This document shows, piece after piece, positions 40,399 to 50,380 of a stretch of 64,000 bases of DNA. Origin of the DNA: Candidatus Methylospira mobilis (GTDB lineage: Bacteria; Pseudomonadota; Gammaproteobacteria; Methylococcales; Methylococcaceae); the NCBI RefSeq assembly GCF_009498235.1, contig NZ_CP044205.1, positions 677,716 through 741,715 of the forward strand, read 5' to 3'. Each line of letters opens with the position of its first letter. Position 1 is the stretch's first letter. A model generated the notes under the pieces. The model saw only the letters and a list, made by a program, of their open reading frames with translations. It made no database searches and was not told the origin of the DNA. The position numbers and the translations under genes are program-made.

Positions 40399-41501
40399 TC
40401 CACGCTTCCGCCGAGCCCGGTCCAGGCGGCTTTCAGCGCCGCGACGCCTTGCACCGCCACGCGGTCCTGCTCGCTCAGGCCTTCGTGGATGACGGCCTGG
40501 TGTCCGTCGCTCGCCGCTACCCTGACTTCGCGCGCGGTAAAGCCGTCCCCTGTTTTTACGAAGACATATTGTTTGCCCTCTTCGGAAACGACCGCTGTCA
40601 GCGGTACGCGGCAGATGAAGTCGGTGCTGGCATGCATGATCTGCACATTGACGTTCTGGCCGGCGCGCACGTTTTCGTCATGTTCGTCAATGCGCGCGCG
40701 CACCAGCGCGCTCTGGCTGTCCATGCGCACGTTGCGGCTTACTTCGATGATGACGGCGCGTATCTGCGGCGCTTGCAGTTCGACCCGGTCATTCAGCCGC
40801 ACTTCCTTGAGGCGTTCCTGCGGCATGTCGATTTCCAGCCATAATTGATCGACATTGCCGACGCGAAACAGCGGGGCGAGCATGCCGACCCGCTGTCCGA
40901 CCGTGGCTAGCCGCTCCAGCAGCACGCCGTTGATCGGCGTGCGCAGCATCAAAGCGTTGCTGATTGCGCGCGACTGTTGCATTGCCTTGACTTCCTTGCG
41001 GCTCATGCCGCTGGAGACAAGAATCTGTTCGGATTCGCGCAGATTGATTTGGGCTTTATCGTAGATGCTGCGGGTTTCCTGTAAACGCAGATTGGATATG
41101 ATGCCTTCGTCCAGCAGCTTTTGATCGCGATTCAGCTTGGTTTGCGCCAGATTGTATTCCGTCATCGCATTGAGCAGTCCGCGCTGCAAGGTCAACATAT
41201 CCGGACTCTGCATTTCGGCGATGATCTGTCCCTGCGCGACATTGCTACCCAGTGCGACATTGATACGGCTGATAACTCCGGCCTGCGGCGCGCTGACGAT
41301 ATATTCGCGGTCGGGCGGGATCACCACCCGCGCCGGAGCCCAGCCCAGCGGCAGGGCGTCGACGATTTCCGGTTTTACGCTGCGCACATCGAGATGTTCC
41401 AGTTGCTCGGCGCTTAATTTGATCAGGGCGTCGCCGGCATGAACGGCAAGCGCCATTAAATATAGCGCGACGGTCGCAACGGCTGTAAAACCTGTTTTCA
41501 T
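40395..41501 (-). CDS. czcB: Efflux RND periplasmic adaptor CzcB
   Basis: Membrane-fusion protein that links pump and outer-membrane channel. The 368-residue protein has a Sec-type signal peptide (MKTGFTAVATVALYLMALAVHA), a lipoyl-like half motif APQAGVISRINVALGSNVAQGQ, the coiled-coil hairpin (about 115-185), and a second lipoyl half LRTPINGVLLERLATVGQRV. No N-terminal lipid cysteine. Its start and stop overlap czcC and czcA by ATGA, so the three are one translational unit. Confidence 0.95.
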   Translation of the reverse strand: MKTGFTAVATVALYLMALAVHAGDALIKLSAEQLEHLDVRSVKPEIVDALPLGWAPARVVIPPDREYIVSAPQAGVISRINVALGSNVAQGQIIAEMQSPDMLTLQRGLLNAMTEYNLAQTKLNRDQKLLDEGIISNLRLQETRSIYDKAQINLRESEQILVSSGMSRKEVKAMQQSRAISNALMLRTPINGVLLERLATVGQRVGMLAPLFRVGNVDQLWLEIDMPQERLKEVRLNDRVELQAPQIRAVIIEVSRNVRMDSQSALVRARIDEHDENVRAGQNVNVQIMHASTDFICRVPLTAVVSEEGKQYVFVKTGDGFTAREVRVAASDGHQAVIHEGLSEQDRVAVQGVAALKAAWTGLGGSVE

Positions 41502-42772
41502 GGCGTTACCCCGACTACCTGGTTGTAAAAGGCGATGTCGCGTTCGACCAGGATGGCCTTTTCATGGGCATCGCGTATCGCCGCCTGAGCGATAGTCAGT
41601 ATTTTGAGGTAATCGATCAACTGAATTTCTCCATTTTCGAAGGCCAGACGCCCCATGCCTATTTGCTTTTCCGCCAGTTGTTTACGCTGTTCGGCTATCG
41701 CCAGTGTTTTACGGTCGACAGCCAGCGTGTGTTCCGCCTCGTGCAGGGCTTTTTCCAATTGACGCAGCAACTGATTGCGCTCGGCCAGTTTCTGGTTAAG
41801 CAATAGATTGGCCTGGGCGACAAACGGGGCGTTGTAATCGTCGCCGCCGATAGGGATTTGCACGATCACATTCATTTCGTGAAACCATCCTCCGCTCAAT
41901 TGCGCCAGCTTTTCTTCCTGAGTGCCCAACGCTATCGTCGGCTGATTGCCTTGTTTGGAGGTGCGCTGGTAATCGACATGGGCCTGCTCTTTCTCGATCA
42001 TTGCATTGGCGGCGGCGACGGCGGGATGAATGTCGACAATCTCTTTTCTGTTGCTGAGGATTTCCGTGAAATTGGCGGGCATTTTCTCAAGCCGCGTCAA
42101 GTTGATATAGCTTCTGCGCGTATCCATTACCGCCGCTTCCGCCTGGGTCAGCAGCGATTGTTTTTCCAGCAAGTCGCTTTCGGCGAGCAATTGGTCTGAA
42201 AGCGCGAGATCGCCGAGTTCCACTCGGCGCTTGACAGATGTAAACAATTGTTCCGAAACAGTATAAACTTCGTCTGCCAGCATGCGGCGGTTTTCCACCA
42301 GACGCAAATTCCACAATGCCGTTCTGACCAGACCAGCCATTTCGTGACGAATCGCGCCTGCAAACAACAGTGCGCCTTTATCTGCGGTATCCGCCATGGC
42401 CTGGCTGGCGTCCCTCTGCCCCCACATCCAGATCGGGATCTGATACGCCGTTTGCGCATAGGTGGCATAGACGGAGCTGCTGGGGTTGAACGGCTTGCCG
42501 TCGATATATTGCAGGTAAATCATCGGATAACCGGCGATCAGGCTGTCCGAGCGTTGATGCAGCGCTGCCGCTTCATCGTGTAGCGCGGTTATCACGCTGC
42601 CTTGCGGGTGGTTTTCAAACGTCGCTTCCACCACGTCGCGCAAGCTCATCGACGGCGCGGTTTGCAGGTTGTCGACATGATCGATCTGCAGTTCCGATGC
42701 CAGGACGTAATCCGCATCCGTTACCGTCAGGATCGACATGCAGCAGAGCAATACCCGTATTTTGCTCTTCAT
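41498..42772 (-). CDS. czcC: Outer-membrane efflux channel CzcC (TolC family)
   Basis: TolC-like trimeric channel subunit, 424 residues from the ATG at 42772, where a signal peptide MKSKIRVLLCCMSILTV begins; ATGs at 42799 and 42844 are also in frame, but give an untypical start. The two OEP repeats are visible: a first with SDSLIAGYPMIYLQYIDG and long helices, and a second with GGWFHEMNVIVQIPIGGDD. ISEC-like acylation is absent. It is the first czc gene and overlaps czcB by ATGA. Confidence 0.93.
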   Translation of the reverse strand: MKSKIRVLLCCMSILTVTDADYVLASELQIDHVDNLQTAPSMSLRDVVEATFENHPQGSVITALHDEAAALHQRSDSLIAGYPMIYLQYIDGKPFNPSSSVYATYAQTAYQIPIWMWGQRDASQAMADTADKGALLFAGAIRHEMAGLVRTALWNLRLVENRRMLADEVYTVSEQLFTSVKRRVELGDLALSDQLLAESDLLEKQSLLTQAEAAVMDTRRSYINLTRLEKMPANFTEILSNRKEIVDIHPAVAAANAMIEKEQAHVDYQRTSKQGNQPTIALGTQEEKLAQLSGGWFHEMNVIVQIPIGGDDYNAPFVAQANLLLNQKLAERNQLLRQLEKALHEAEHTLAVDRKTLAIAEQRKQLAEKQIGMGRLAFENGEIQLIDYLKILTIAQAAIRDAHEKAILVERDIAFYNQVVGVTP

Positions 42773-43003
42773 TTCTTTTATTGGTTTAAAGGCGCGCATC
42801 GTGGTAAATATCCATGCCTGGATAGCCTTGGAATCGTCTGGCATCGGCCATTGGAAGCCCCGTAGTGACTATAATGTAAATCTTTTTTCGAGCGAATGAA
42901 GCAAGGTTGACGACCTTGTGCTGGAAACGGAAACGCGATGAACATCGCATGACTGTCGCCAGCTTTACTCTTCAGCTTTCTCGGCGGGGAGAGAGGAGAA
43001 GTA

Positions 43004-43396
43004 TCAGACGGGTGGTGCGCGCGTGGGAGGAATATGCCAGAGGCTGTCGTGAGTGACGGCTGGACACGGCGAGTCTGCCGACAATCGCCCGGTTAACGCG
43101 ATAAGCAGGATAGCGGGTGGATTATCCACAACCGCATTGTGTGAAGACGGAAATTCGATATCGTTATCGCACGGTTGACGCAGCCCTTCAGCTATACCGA
43201 CGACAATCCCGTCAACCTGCCCGGCATCAGTGGTTTGCGCTGTTTTTTTGCTGTGTGAGAGGTAAAAGGATTCGAGTCCCGGCACATGCAAGACGCCCTT
43301 GCCGTTGTTGCCCGATGTGTGCGCATGCAGCAGCGGCGCCAGTATCTGTACCAGCAACAACAAGATAAAAGCCAGACCAGTAAAAACCGAACGCAT
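43004..43396 (-). CDS. Small exported or anchored protein upstream of czcCBA
   Basis: 130 residues beginning MRSVFTGLAFILLLLVQILAPLLHAHTSG: a signal-like hydrophobic segment followed by an LLHAH motif and VLHVPGLESF. Short proteins with this LAPLLHAH...H(I/V)PGLE pattern are common beside Cus/Czc operons, and the histidines hint at periplasmic metal contact. It lies 232 bases upstream of czcC on the same strand, likely the same regulatory unit. An in-frame start at 43465 exists, but its extension (RLYTACRYVCFACLFKIM) is probably not coding. No family name is known to me. Confidence 0.65.
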   Translation of the reverse strand: MRSVFTGLAFILLLLVQILAPLLHAHTSGNNGKGVLHVPGLESFYLSHSKKTAQTTDAGQVDGIVVGIAEGLRQPCDNDIEFPSSHNAVVDNPPAILLIALTGRLSADSPCPAVTHDSLWHIPPTRAPPV

Positions 43397-43507
43397 TATT
43401 TTAAATAGGCAGGCGAAACAAACATAACGGCATGCAGTATATAACCGATGAGCGGTCTTTTCCAACTTAAAAGGAGGAGATTTATCTTGATCGGCATAGC
43501 TAAAAGC

Positions 43508-43536
43508 AGTAAACCCGTCGCAAGGACGGGTTTACT
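43508..43536 (-). terminator. Rho-independent-like terminator of the ompA-like gene
   Basis: A perfect 12-base stem, AGTAAACCCGTC / GACGGGTTTACT, with a five-base loop, located about 35 bases after the stop codon at 43571 and followed on the minus strand by GCTTTTAGC. This is the expected position for terminating the ompA-like transcript before the small czc-linked gene. Confidence 0.75.
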
Positions 43537-43570
43537 AAGCTTATTTACAAGAACCTATAGCAAGTTAGAA

Positions 43571-44761
43571 TTACTTGGTTTTGTAATCAGGCTCTCCTCT
43601 CCAGACCAATTGTACACGACGGTTTACCGTGCGGTCAGCTTCGTTACGCTCATGCGGTATCAACGGATGCGACTCGCCCATGCCTACTGCATGCAGCTTG
43701 TTTTTCACTCCTGCCCACTTGAGGTACTGAACAACCGATTCAGAGCGGCGTTCGGACAGCGCCTGGTTGTGCTTGACACTGGCTTCGGTGCTGGTGTGAC
43801 CCACCACTTCAATGTCCTTTTTCGTTGGGTATGCGATCAGTTGCTCTGCTACGCGATCCAGAATTCTCTTGGATTCAGGAAGCAATTCAGCCGAATCGAC
43901 CTTGAAGTTCACGCCTTTCAATTCTATGCTGAGCGGGCAACCAACTTCATCGACCTTGGCGCCTGCCATGGTGCCTGGGCATTTATCGTCGCAGTCATTG
44001 ACGCCGTCATGGTCGGTGTCGCGGGTAGCGCACTCGTTTTTCGCAGCGGCTACCGGAGCCGGAGCTGCAGCAAGCGCCGTCGGTTTCGGCTTGTCGCCGA
44101 AAGGAATAACAACGCCGAAGTTGATCAGCATATCGTTCAACACGCCGCTGCCGCTGTTGGAGTAGGTGACACCATTGGCGGTGGTATAGCTGTTGCCGCC
44201 GGTAGTGGGGGCGGTATTGATGCGATAGCGTATGTCCGCCCTCAGCAACAGGTTGTCGAGCACCTCGTAGGTTGCGCCGACGCCGGTTTCGAAAATGAAA
44301 GATGCGTTGCTGGCGCCGTTGGCAAGCTTGGTCCACGGCTGCGGACCGCTGGTGTTCATGCCGCCGATGGCGGCGACGACGTATGGCGAAAGCGTATCGC
44401 GGAAGAAATAGAACTGTCCGTCGATGGTGCCGCCGGTCAGATCGGTTTGACCGTTCCAGTTGCCTACTTTGCCTCTCCACTGGGTATTCACTGCGTTGGA
44501 TGTGCCTACCCCCGGGTTGACTCTGCTACTCTGGTAGTTCTCCCAGAACGCTCGTACTTCGACGTTGAAGTGTTCGTCGAGTATCTTACCGAAACCGGCG
44601 CCGGCGCCCCAGCCGCCGTAACCGTTGGTGTTTCCGCCCGGTTGCAGGTAAGTGCCAAACGGCGCTACGTAGAAGCGGTCGTCAAGAAATTCTTCAGCTT
44701 GAGCAACCGATCCCATGACAGCAATGCTTGCCAGTCCCATAGTCATTAAACGCTTTTTCAT
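43571..44761 (-). CDS. OmpA-family outer-membrane protein
   Basis: 396-residue porin-like and peptidoglycan-binding protein. A signal peptide (MKKRLMTMGLASIAVMGSVAQA) precedes a beta-barrel domain (about 25-235), then a Pro/Ala linker, a thrombospondin type 3 calcium repeat TRDTDHDGVNDCDDKCPGT, and the C-terminal OmpA domain (GVNFKVDSAELLPESK, GHTSTEASVKHNQALSERR) that grips the wall. The start at 44761 has GGGGATACG upstream; a longer frame has no coding character. Monocistronic, with a perfect terminator hairpin. Confidence 0.92.
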   Translation of the reverse strand: MKKRLMTMGLASIAVMGSVAQAEEFLDDRFYVAPFGTYLQPGGNTNGYGGWGAGAGFGKILDEHFNVEVRAFWENYQSSRVNPGVGTSNAVNTQWRGKVGNWNGQTDLTGGTIDGQFYFFRDTLSPYVVAAIGGMNTSGPQPWTKLANGASNASFIFETGVGATYEVLDNLLLRADIRYRINTAPTTGGNSYTTANGVTYSNSGSGVLNDMLINFGVVIPFGDKPKPTALAAAPAPVAAAKNECATRDTDHDGVNDCDDKCPGTMAGAKVDEVGCPLSIELKGVNFKVDSAELLPESKRILDRVAEQLIAYPTKKDIEVVGHTSTEASVKHNQALSERRSESVVQYLKWAGVKNKLHAVGMGESHPLIPHERNEADRTVNRRVQLVWRGEPDYKTK

Positions 44762-44921
44762 TCGTATCCCCTTGTTGTTTAGTGGCAACAGTATTTGGTA
44801 AAAGTAACGACAGGCTTGATAATAACAGAAAATTAAAGGAAGACAAGGGGGCGGACTGCTTTCGAAAACATTTTTCCTTTCGTTTATAAAGGTTGTAAAT
44901 ACCATGTATTTTTTTTGTTGA

Positions 44922-46196
44922 TCAATGCAAAAAATAGCAGCCGAAGCAGCTTCCCTCTCCCGGTTTGCTGCGTATTCTGAGTTCCGCATTATGGCGGCTC
45001 AGTACATGTTTGACTATGGCCAGTCCAAGACCCGTGCCGTCTTTATTACTGACGCCGCCGATTTCCACACGATAAAAACGCTCGGTGATTCTGGGTAAAT
45101 GCTCAACCGCGATGCCGGGTCCGTTATCTTCCACCTCCATGCGCAAGCCGATTTCGTCTTGCAGCCAGCGCACAGTAATCCGCCCCTGCGCCGGGGTGTA
45201 TTTAAGCGCGTTTACGATCAGATTGGAAAAGGCGCTGTACAATAAAGACTTGTCGCCGGTGATATGCGCTTGCGTAGCGATTTCAAGCGAAATGGGCGCG
45301 TGCTCTTCTTTCATCAGCGCGGTTTCGTCGCAAATTTCTCTTAATATATCGGGTACCGGTACATCTTCCGATCTGGGCTTGTGATCGGATTCAAGGCGCG
45401 TAAGCATCAGCAAGTCGTCAATCAGGTACTGCATGCGCCGCGTTTGCTCATTCATCCGCTTGAATATCTGAAAGTAGCGGCGGGGCATTTGTTCCTGCGC
45501 ATCTTCCAGCGTTTCGAGATAGCCTTTGAGCACCGTCAGCGGCGTACGCAGCTCATGGGAAACATTGGCTACGAAGTCGCTTCTGACCCGTTCCATGAAG
45601 CGCAATTGCGTCACGTCCTGCGCCACCAGCAGGCGCAGGCCTTCGCCATAGGGAACTATGCGCACCTGCAGGCGGGCATCCATCAGCACCGGAGACGCAA
45701 TGTCGACGCTGTCCAATTGCGTATGCGGCTGCGGCTGGCGCAGGAACTCAACAAACTGAGGGAAGCGCACCAGGTTGATAACCTGCTGACCCACATCGGA
45801 TTTTCTCAGGCCCAGCAGGGTAATGGCGGCATCGTTAAACCAGATGATCTCGTTCCTGACGCCCAGCACAACCGTGGCGTCGGGGAGCGCCGCCGTGGCG
45901 GTTTGAAAGCGCTCCAGCATGTGCAGTAAACGCTTTTTTCTGCGTTTGTTACGCCGCATCAGGCGGTAAAGTAAATAGTAAATTTCTTCCCACAGGCCGC
46001 TTCCCAGCGGCATTTTGCGTTTACCGCTCCGCAGCCAGGCCAGCAGACGGTACAGGTGGAGAATATGTCTTAATAGATAGAGCGCCAGCGCGCCGGTGAA
46101 GGCAGCCAGATAGGCGCCGGATACTTTTCCGGCCAGCAGTGCGACTAAAAGGAGACCGCTTATCCAGGAGGCTTCGAATTGCCAGAAACTCCGCAC
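44922..46196 (-). CDS. phoR: Phosphate-regulon sensor histidine kinase PhoR
   Basis: Membrane sensor that phosphorylates PhoB when phosphate is scarce. The 424-residue protein has two N-terminal spans (WISGLLLVALLAGKVSGAY and an adjacent one), the PhoR-type linker (GSGLWEEIYYLLYRLMRR), a PAS domain (about 100-195), the H-box FVANVSHELRTPLTVL with His214, and the N, G1, F and G2 ATP boxes (NALKYTPAQG, DNGPGIAVEHL, GTGLGLAIVKH). It follows phoB by five bases, the standard order. No pst genes are in the window. Confidence 0.95.
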   Translation of the reverse strand: MRSFWQFEASWISGLLLVALLAGKVSGAYLAAFTGALALYLLRHILHLYRLLAWLRSGKRKMPLGSGLWEEIYYLLYRLMRRNKRRKKRLLHMLERFQTATAALPDATVVLGVRNEIIWFNDAAITLLGLRKSDVGQQVINLVRFPQFVEFLRQPQPHTQLDSVDIASPVLMDARLQVRIVPYGEGLRLLVAQDVTQLRFMERVRSDFVANVSHELRTPLTVLKGYLETLEDAQEQMPRRYFQIFKRMNEQTRRMQYLIDDLLMLTRLESDHKPRSEDVPVPDILREICDETALMKEEHAPISLEIATQAHITGDKSLLYSAFSNLIVNALKYTPAQGRITVRWLQDEIGLRMEVEDNGPGIAVEHLPRITERFYRVEIGGVSNKDGTGLGLAIVKHVLSRHNAELRIRSKPGEGSCFGCYFLH

Positions 46197-46201
46197 GGGG
46201 A

Positions 46202-46897
46202 TTAAGTCGTTTGCTCGGAAAAGCGGTACCCGAATCCTCGCACGGTTTGTACGAGGTCCTCAAGTCCATGGTCGGCAAGAATTTTGCGCAGCCTGCGGAT
46301 ATGCACATCGACAGTGCGTTCTTCGATAAAGGTGCTGCGCCCCCATACCTGATCCAGTAGTTGGGAACGGCTATAGACCTTGCCGGGGTGGGTCAGGAAG
46401 AACTCCAGCAACCGGTATTCGGTCGGGCTCACTTCCAGCGACTTGCCGCCGACCGATACCCTGTGCTCGTTGTAATCCAGCGTGACGCCGGCGATTTCGA
46501 GCTTCCCATCCTTGCCGAGCCGGCCCGTCCGGCGCAGTATGGCTTTGATTCTCGCCTGCAATTCGCGCGGAGAAAACGGTTTGGTCAGGTAGTCGTCCAC
46601 GCCGACGTCGAAGCCCCTGACCTTATCTTCTTCCTCGCCTCTTGCGGTCAGCAGAATGATCGGAATATCCGCAAAAAGATCGTCCTTTTTGATGCGGCGC
46701 GCCCATTCCACGCCGCTCATGCCCGGTAACATCCAGTCCAGAATGATCAAGTCGGGTATGCGTTTGTCCAGTTCTTCGAGCGCCTGCTGGGTATCGGCGA
46801 CGGCGCGCACTTCCATCTCCGCAGTTTCCAGCACCATCACCAGCATTTCCCGTATTGCTTCCTCGTCTTCGACTACGAGTACATTGATCTCGGTCAT
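46202..46897 (-). CDS. phoB: Phosphate-regulon response regulator PhoB
   Basis: 231-residue OmpR/PhoB-type regulator. Receiver domain with VVEDEEAIREML, phosphoacceptor Asp54 in LIILDWMLPGMSG, and YLTKPFSPREL; DNA-binding winged helix with SPTEYRLLEFFLTHPGKVYSR and RTVDVHIRRLRKIL. It controls the pho regulon, including its own operon in enterics, but I do not see a convincing pho box upstream. The intergenic gap to phoR is five bases. Confidence 0.96.
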   Translation of the reverse strand: MTEINVLVVEDEEAIREMLVMVLETAEMEVRAVADTQQALEELDKRIPDLIILDWMLPGMSGVEWARRIKKDDLFADIPIILLTARGEEEDKVRGFDVGVDDYLTKPFSPRELQARIKAILRRTGRLGKDGKLEIAGVTLDYNEHRVSVGGKSLEVSPTEYRLLEFFLTHPGKVYSRSQLLDQVWGRSTFIEERTVDVHIRRLRKILADHGLEDLVQTVRGFGYRFSEQTT

Positions 46898-46976
46898 TTC
46901 AGGCTCTCAAAGAATGAATCTTCTCCATAGTAAGCCGTTAATATTACAGATATATGACGTAAAAGGTAAGCGTTTG

Positions 46977-49571
46977 TTATTTATGTTCATCCTTGGCGTT
47001 GGCGACAAAGCGCAAATGACCTTGATCGATATCGACCTGGATCAGCTCGCCGGGAGCGAACCTGCCCGCCAGAATATCCTGGGCCAGCGGGTTTTCCAGT
47101 TGCTGCTGGATCGCTCTCTTGAGCGGGCGGGCGCCGTAAACCGGATCGAATCCGGCTTCGCCTATGAAGTCCAGCGCTGCGTCGCTGACCTGTATATCGA
47201 GGTCGCGAGCTTGCAGGCGGACACGCAAGGATGCCAGCTGAATGTTGGCGATAGAACGGATTTGCTCCCTGCGCAACGGATGGAAGACCACCACTTCATC
47301 GATACGGTTGATGAATTCGGGCCGGAAATGCAGACCGACTATTTCCATGACCGCAGATTTCATGCGGCTGTAGTTTTCCTCGCCGGCCAGATCCTGGATA
47401 CGGTCGGAGCCGAGGTTTGAGGTCATGACCACAACGGTGTTGCGGAAGTCGACCGTTCTGCCGTGTCCGTCGGTCAATCGGCCGTCGTCCAGCACCTGCA
47501 GCAGGATGTTGAAAACATCGGGGTGCGCTTTTTCGACTTCGTCGAGCAGGATGACGGAGTAGGGTTTGCGGCGCACCAGTTCGGTCAGATAGCCGCCCTC
47601 CTCGTAACCGACATAGCCGGGAGGCGCGCCTATCAGCCGCGCGACCGAGTGTTTCTCCATGAATTCGGACATATCGACCCGCACCATGGCTTCATCTGTG
47701 TCGAACAGGAATTCGGCCAGCGCCTTGCACAATTCGGTCTTGCCGACGCCGGTCGGCCCGAGGAACAGGAAGGAGCCGTTGGGCCGGTTCGGATCGGCGA
47801 GGCCGGCGCGCGAACGCCGTATCGCGTCGCTTACGGCATGAATGGCTTCATCCTGACCGACAACGCGTTTATGCAGATTGCTTTCCATCTGCAGCAGCTT
47901 TTCGCGTTCGCCTTCCAGCATTTTAGAAACCGGTATTCCGGTCCATTTCGAGACGATTTCGGCGATTTCCTCGTCGGTAACCTTGTTGCGCAGTAAGCGG
48001 TTTTCGCTGGTGTCTACCTCTGATGCGCTTTCCAGCTCTTTTTCCAGTTTGGGAATTTCGCCGTACTGCAATTCGGACATGCGCGTCAGGTCGCCGGCGC
48101 GGTGCGCGGCTTCCAGATCGAGACGCGCTTTTTCCAGTCGCTCCTTGATGCTGGCGGTACCCTGCAGCGCGGCTTTCTCCGCTTTCCAGATTTCTTCCAG
48201 ATCGTTATATTCGCGCTCGGCTTTGTTGATTGCTTCCTGCAGGGTTTCCAGACGTTTGCGCGATGCTTCGTCGGATTCCTTTTTCAGCGCCTCGCGTTCG
48301 ATTTTGAGTTGAATCAGGCGGCGTTCCAGACGGTCCATCTCTTCCGGTTTCGAATCGATTTCCATGCGGATGCGGCTGGCGGACTCATCGATCAGGTCGA
48401 TGGCCTTGTCGGGCAGGTTGCGGTCGGTGATGTAGCGGTGCGACAGCACCGCAGCCGCGACGATGGCCGGGTCGGTAATGGTGACGCCGTGATGCACCTC
48501 GTACTTTTCCTTCAGCCCGCGCAGTATCGCGATAGTGTCTTCGATGCTCGGCTCTTCGACCAGCACCTTCTGGAAACGGCGTTCGAGCGCGGCATCCTTT
48601 TCGATGTACTGGCGATATTCGTTCAGCGTGGTCGCGCCGACGCAATGCAGTTCGCCGCGCGCCAGCGCCGGTTTGAGCATGTTGCCCGCATCCATCGCTC
48701 CCTCGGCCTTGCCTGCGCCGACCATGGTATGCAGTTCGTCGATAAACAGGATGACCTGGCCTTCGAGCTTGGACACTTCGTTGAGCACCGCTTTCAGGCG
48801 CTCTTCGAACTCGCCCCTGAACTTGGCGCCGGCAATCAGCGCCGCCATGTCCAGCGCCAGCAGGCGCTTGCCCTTGATGCCTTCCGGCACTTCGCCGTTG
48901 ACGATGCGCAATGCCAGACCTTCGACTATCGCGGTCTTGCCGACGCCGGGTTCGCCGATCAACACCGGGTTGTTCTTGGTTCGCCGCTGCAGCACCTGTA
49001 TGGTGCGGCGGATTTCGTCGTCGCGGCCGATAACCGGGTCGAGTTTGCCTTGTTCCGCACGTTCGGTCAGGTCCACGGTATATTTCTGCAAGGCCTGCCG
49101 CTGTTCTTCCACGTTGGCGTCGCCCGCGCTCTGGCCTCCGCGCAGGGCGGTGATGGCCTGCTCCAGGGCGGCTTTGTTCAGCCCCGCCTTTTTGAGTACA
49201 TCGCCGAGCGAGCCTTTGTCGTCCAAGGCCGCGACCAGAAACAGTTCGCTGGTAATGAAGCTGTCGCCGCGTTTTTGCGCCAGTTTGTCGGTTAAATTCA
49301 GCAGCCGCGACAGCTCATTGGAAATCTGCACGTCGCCGCCGGTGCCTTCCACGCTGGACATGCGCGACATGGTGTCGTTCAAAGCGTTTTTCAATTGCTG
49401 GAGGTTGCAGCCGGTTTTGGCCAGCAGCGGTCTGATGGTGCCGCCCTCCTGATCCAGCAATGCGCTCAGGACGTGTACCGGTTCGATAAACTGATGGTCG
49501 CGCCCCAGCGCCAGACTTTGTGCGTCCGCCAGCGCGGCTTGAAACTTGCTGGTCAGTTTGTCCATTCTCAT
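46977..49571 (-). CDS. clpB: ATP-dependent disaggregase ClpB
   Basis: Hexameric AAA+ chaperone that resolubilises protein aggregates with DnaK. The 864-residue protein starts [22 protein letters not shown], as in E. coli (I choose 49571 for this reason; two codons further upstream are open). It has the N-domain, NBD1 with GEPGVGKT and an intact Walker B, the coiled-coil middle domain (about 405-525), and NBD2 with GPTGVGKTE. Length is typical. A small internal start for ClpB-short is possible, but not evaluated. Confidence 0.97.
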   Translation of the reverse strand: MRMDKLTSKFQAALADAQSLALGRDHQFIEPVHVLSALLDQEGGTIRPLLAKTGCNLQQLKNALNDTMSRMSSVEGTGGDVQISNELSRLLNLTDKLAQKRGDSFITSELFLVAALDDKGSLGDVLKKAGLNKAALEQAITALRGGQSAGDANVEEQRQALQKYTVDLTERAEQGKLDPVIGRDDEIRRTIQVLQRRTKNNPVLIGEPGVGKTAIVEGLALRIVNGEVPEGIKGKRLLALDMAALIAGAKFRGEFEERLKAVLNEVSKLEGQVILFIDELHTMVGAGKAEGAMDAGNMLKPALARGELHCVGATTLNEYRQYIEKDAALERRFQKVLVEEPSIEDTIAILRGLKEKYEVHHGVTITDPAIVAAAVLSHRYITDRNLPDKAIDLIDESASRIRMEIDSKPEEMDRLERRLIQLKIEREALKKESDEASRKRLETLQEAINKAEREYNDLEEIWKAEKAALQGTASIKERLEKARLDLEAAHRAGDLTRMSELQYGEIPKLEKELESASEVDTSENRLLRNKVTDEEIAEIVSKWTGIPVSKMLEGEREKLLQMESNLHKRVVGQDEAIHAVSDAIRRSRAGLADPNRPNGSFLFLGPTGVGKTELCKALAEFLFDTDEAMVRVDMSEFMEKHSVARLIGAPPGYVGYEEGGYLTELVRRKPYSVILLDEVEKAHPDVFNILLQVLDDGRLTDGHGRTVDFRNTVVVMTSNLGSDRIQDLAGEENYSRMKSAVMEIVGLHFRPEFINRIDEVVVFHPLRREQIRSIANIQLASLRVRLQARDLDIQVSDAALDFIGEAGFDPVYGARPLKRAIQQQLENPLAQDILAGRFAPGELIQVDIDQGHLRFVANAKDEHK

Positions 49572-49738
49572 CGTATTCAATGCCTCTTCAAGGGGTTTGT
49601 GTGCTTTCGAGATGAATATAAACTGGGGTAGCCGGTCAAGAATTTCAAGTCCGGGTTACGTGTCCCGCCACTCCACTGTTTTCACCGCTCAAACTCGCGG
49701 TATTCAGTTAACAAATCAGGTCAAGGCGGGGGGAGAGG

Positions 49739-50380
49739 CTATTCGGCAGGATTAACTTTCTCGACATCAACGGCAAGCGGCTTCGACTGGCTGGTCTGTT
49801 GTGGTAAGCTCATATTCAGCACAGGCGTTGTTGCTGTCGGATTGATATCCGTTGAAAGTGCTTTATTTCCTGAAACCGATGTTTCCTTTTCCGATGCCAC
49901 GGTTGCAACGGACTTCATTTGGACGGCAACGGTGTTCATTTGGACGGTAACGACGTGGCCGTTGGTTACAGTGCTTGATTGAATCAATGTCTCTAACCTG
50001 GAGGAAAGCTGTTTCCCTCCGACGTAATGCGCAATGGCGGTTACCAGTAGCTGATTCAAACTGCAGCCTTCCATTGCAGCAAGTTCAGCGGCTTGTCTAT
50101 GCAACATTCGCGGTATCCGCAATGCCAGCCTTCCGCTATATCCGTCAAAGTTGATCGGCTCCGGTATGTGGTGCCCGTTAGCCAGTGATACCGCTATCCA
50201 CGCTTCTGCCGCGTTCCCGAGGTTCTCAAGCGCTGACTCGGCTGTATCCCCTTCCGCAACGCAGCCCGGAAATTCAAGGATGGAAGCTACATATCCACCG
50301 GTTTCATCCGGCGCCAACCGTCGCACGTATCCTCTGTTAAGGATATCTTTCGCACGAGAATCATATTCGGTCGTCTTCAT
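49739..50380 (-). CDS. HicB-like antitoxin with extended tail
   Basis: 213 residues. The N-terminal part is a degenerate RNase-H-like HicB domain (YVRRLAPDETGGYVASILEFPGC, SALENLGNAAEAWIAVSLANGH), followed by a ribbon-helix-helix (SGRLALRIPRMLHRQAAELA, SLNQLLVTAIAHYVG). This fits an antitoxin that represses its own promoter. The last 75 residues are a low-complexity Ser/Thr/Val tail containing the seven-residue repeat VTVQMNT/VAVQMKS, encoded by two 21-base units. It overlaps the upstream HicA-like gene by 20 bases. Confidence 0.8.
   Translation of the reverse strand: MKTTEYDSRAKDILNRGYVRRLAPDETGGYVASILEFPGCVAEGDTAESALENLGNAAEAWIAVSLANGHHIPEPINFDGYSGRLALRIPRMLHRQAAELAAMEGCSLNQLLVTAIAHYVGGKQLSSRLETLIQSSTVTNGHVVTVQMNTVAVQMKSVATVASEKETSVSGNKALSTDINPTATTPVLNMSLPQQTSQSKPLAVDVEKVNPAE
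49914..49955. repeat. 21-bp tandem repeat inside the hicB-like gene
   Basis: Two units, 49914-49934 and 49935-49955, each TTCATTTGGACGG(C/T)AACG, encoding seven residues on the minus strand. In-frame expansion or contraction would only lengthen or shorten the tail of the antitoxin. Confidence 0.85.

Noticed and set aside
39403-40848. 481-residue open frame on the plus strand across czcA and czcB
   Set aside because: It runs antisense over two well-defined genes and has no domain. It comes from GC-biased third positions.
43448-44749. 433-residue open frame antisense to the ompA-like gene
   Set aside because: The minus-strand gene has a signal peptide, TSP3 repeat and OmpA domain; the plus-strand frame has none.
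48102-49295. 397-residue open frame antisense to clpB
   Set aside because: ClpB is complete and highly conserved here; the antisense peptide is Phe/Gln/His-rich without structure.
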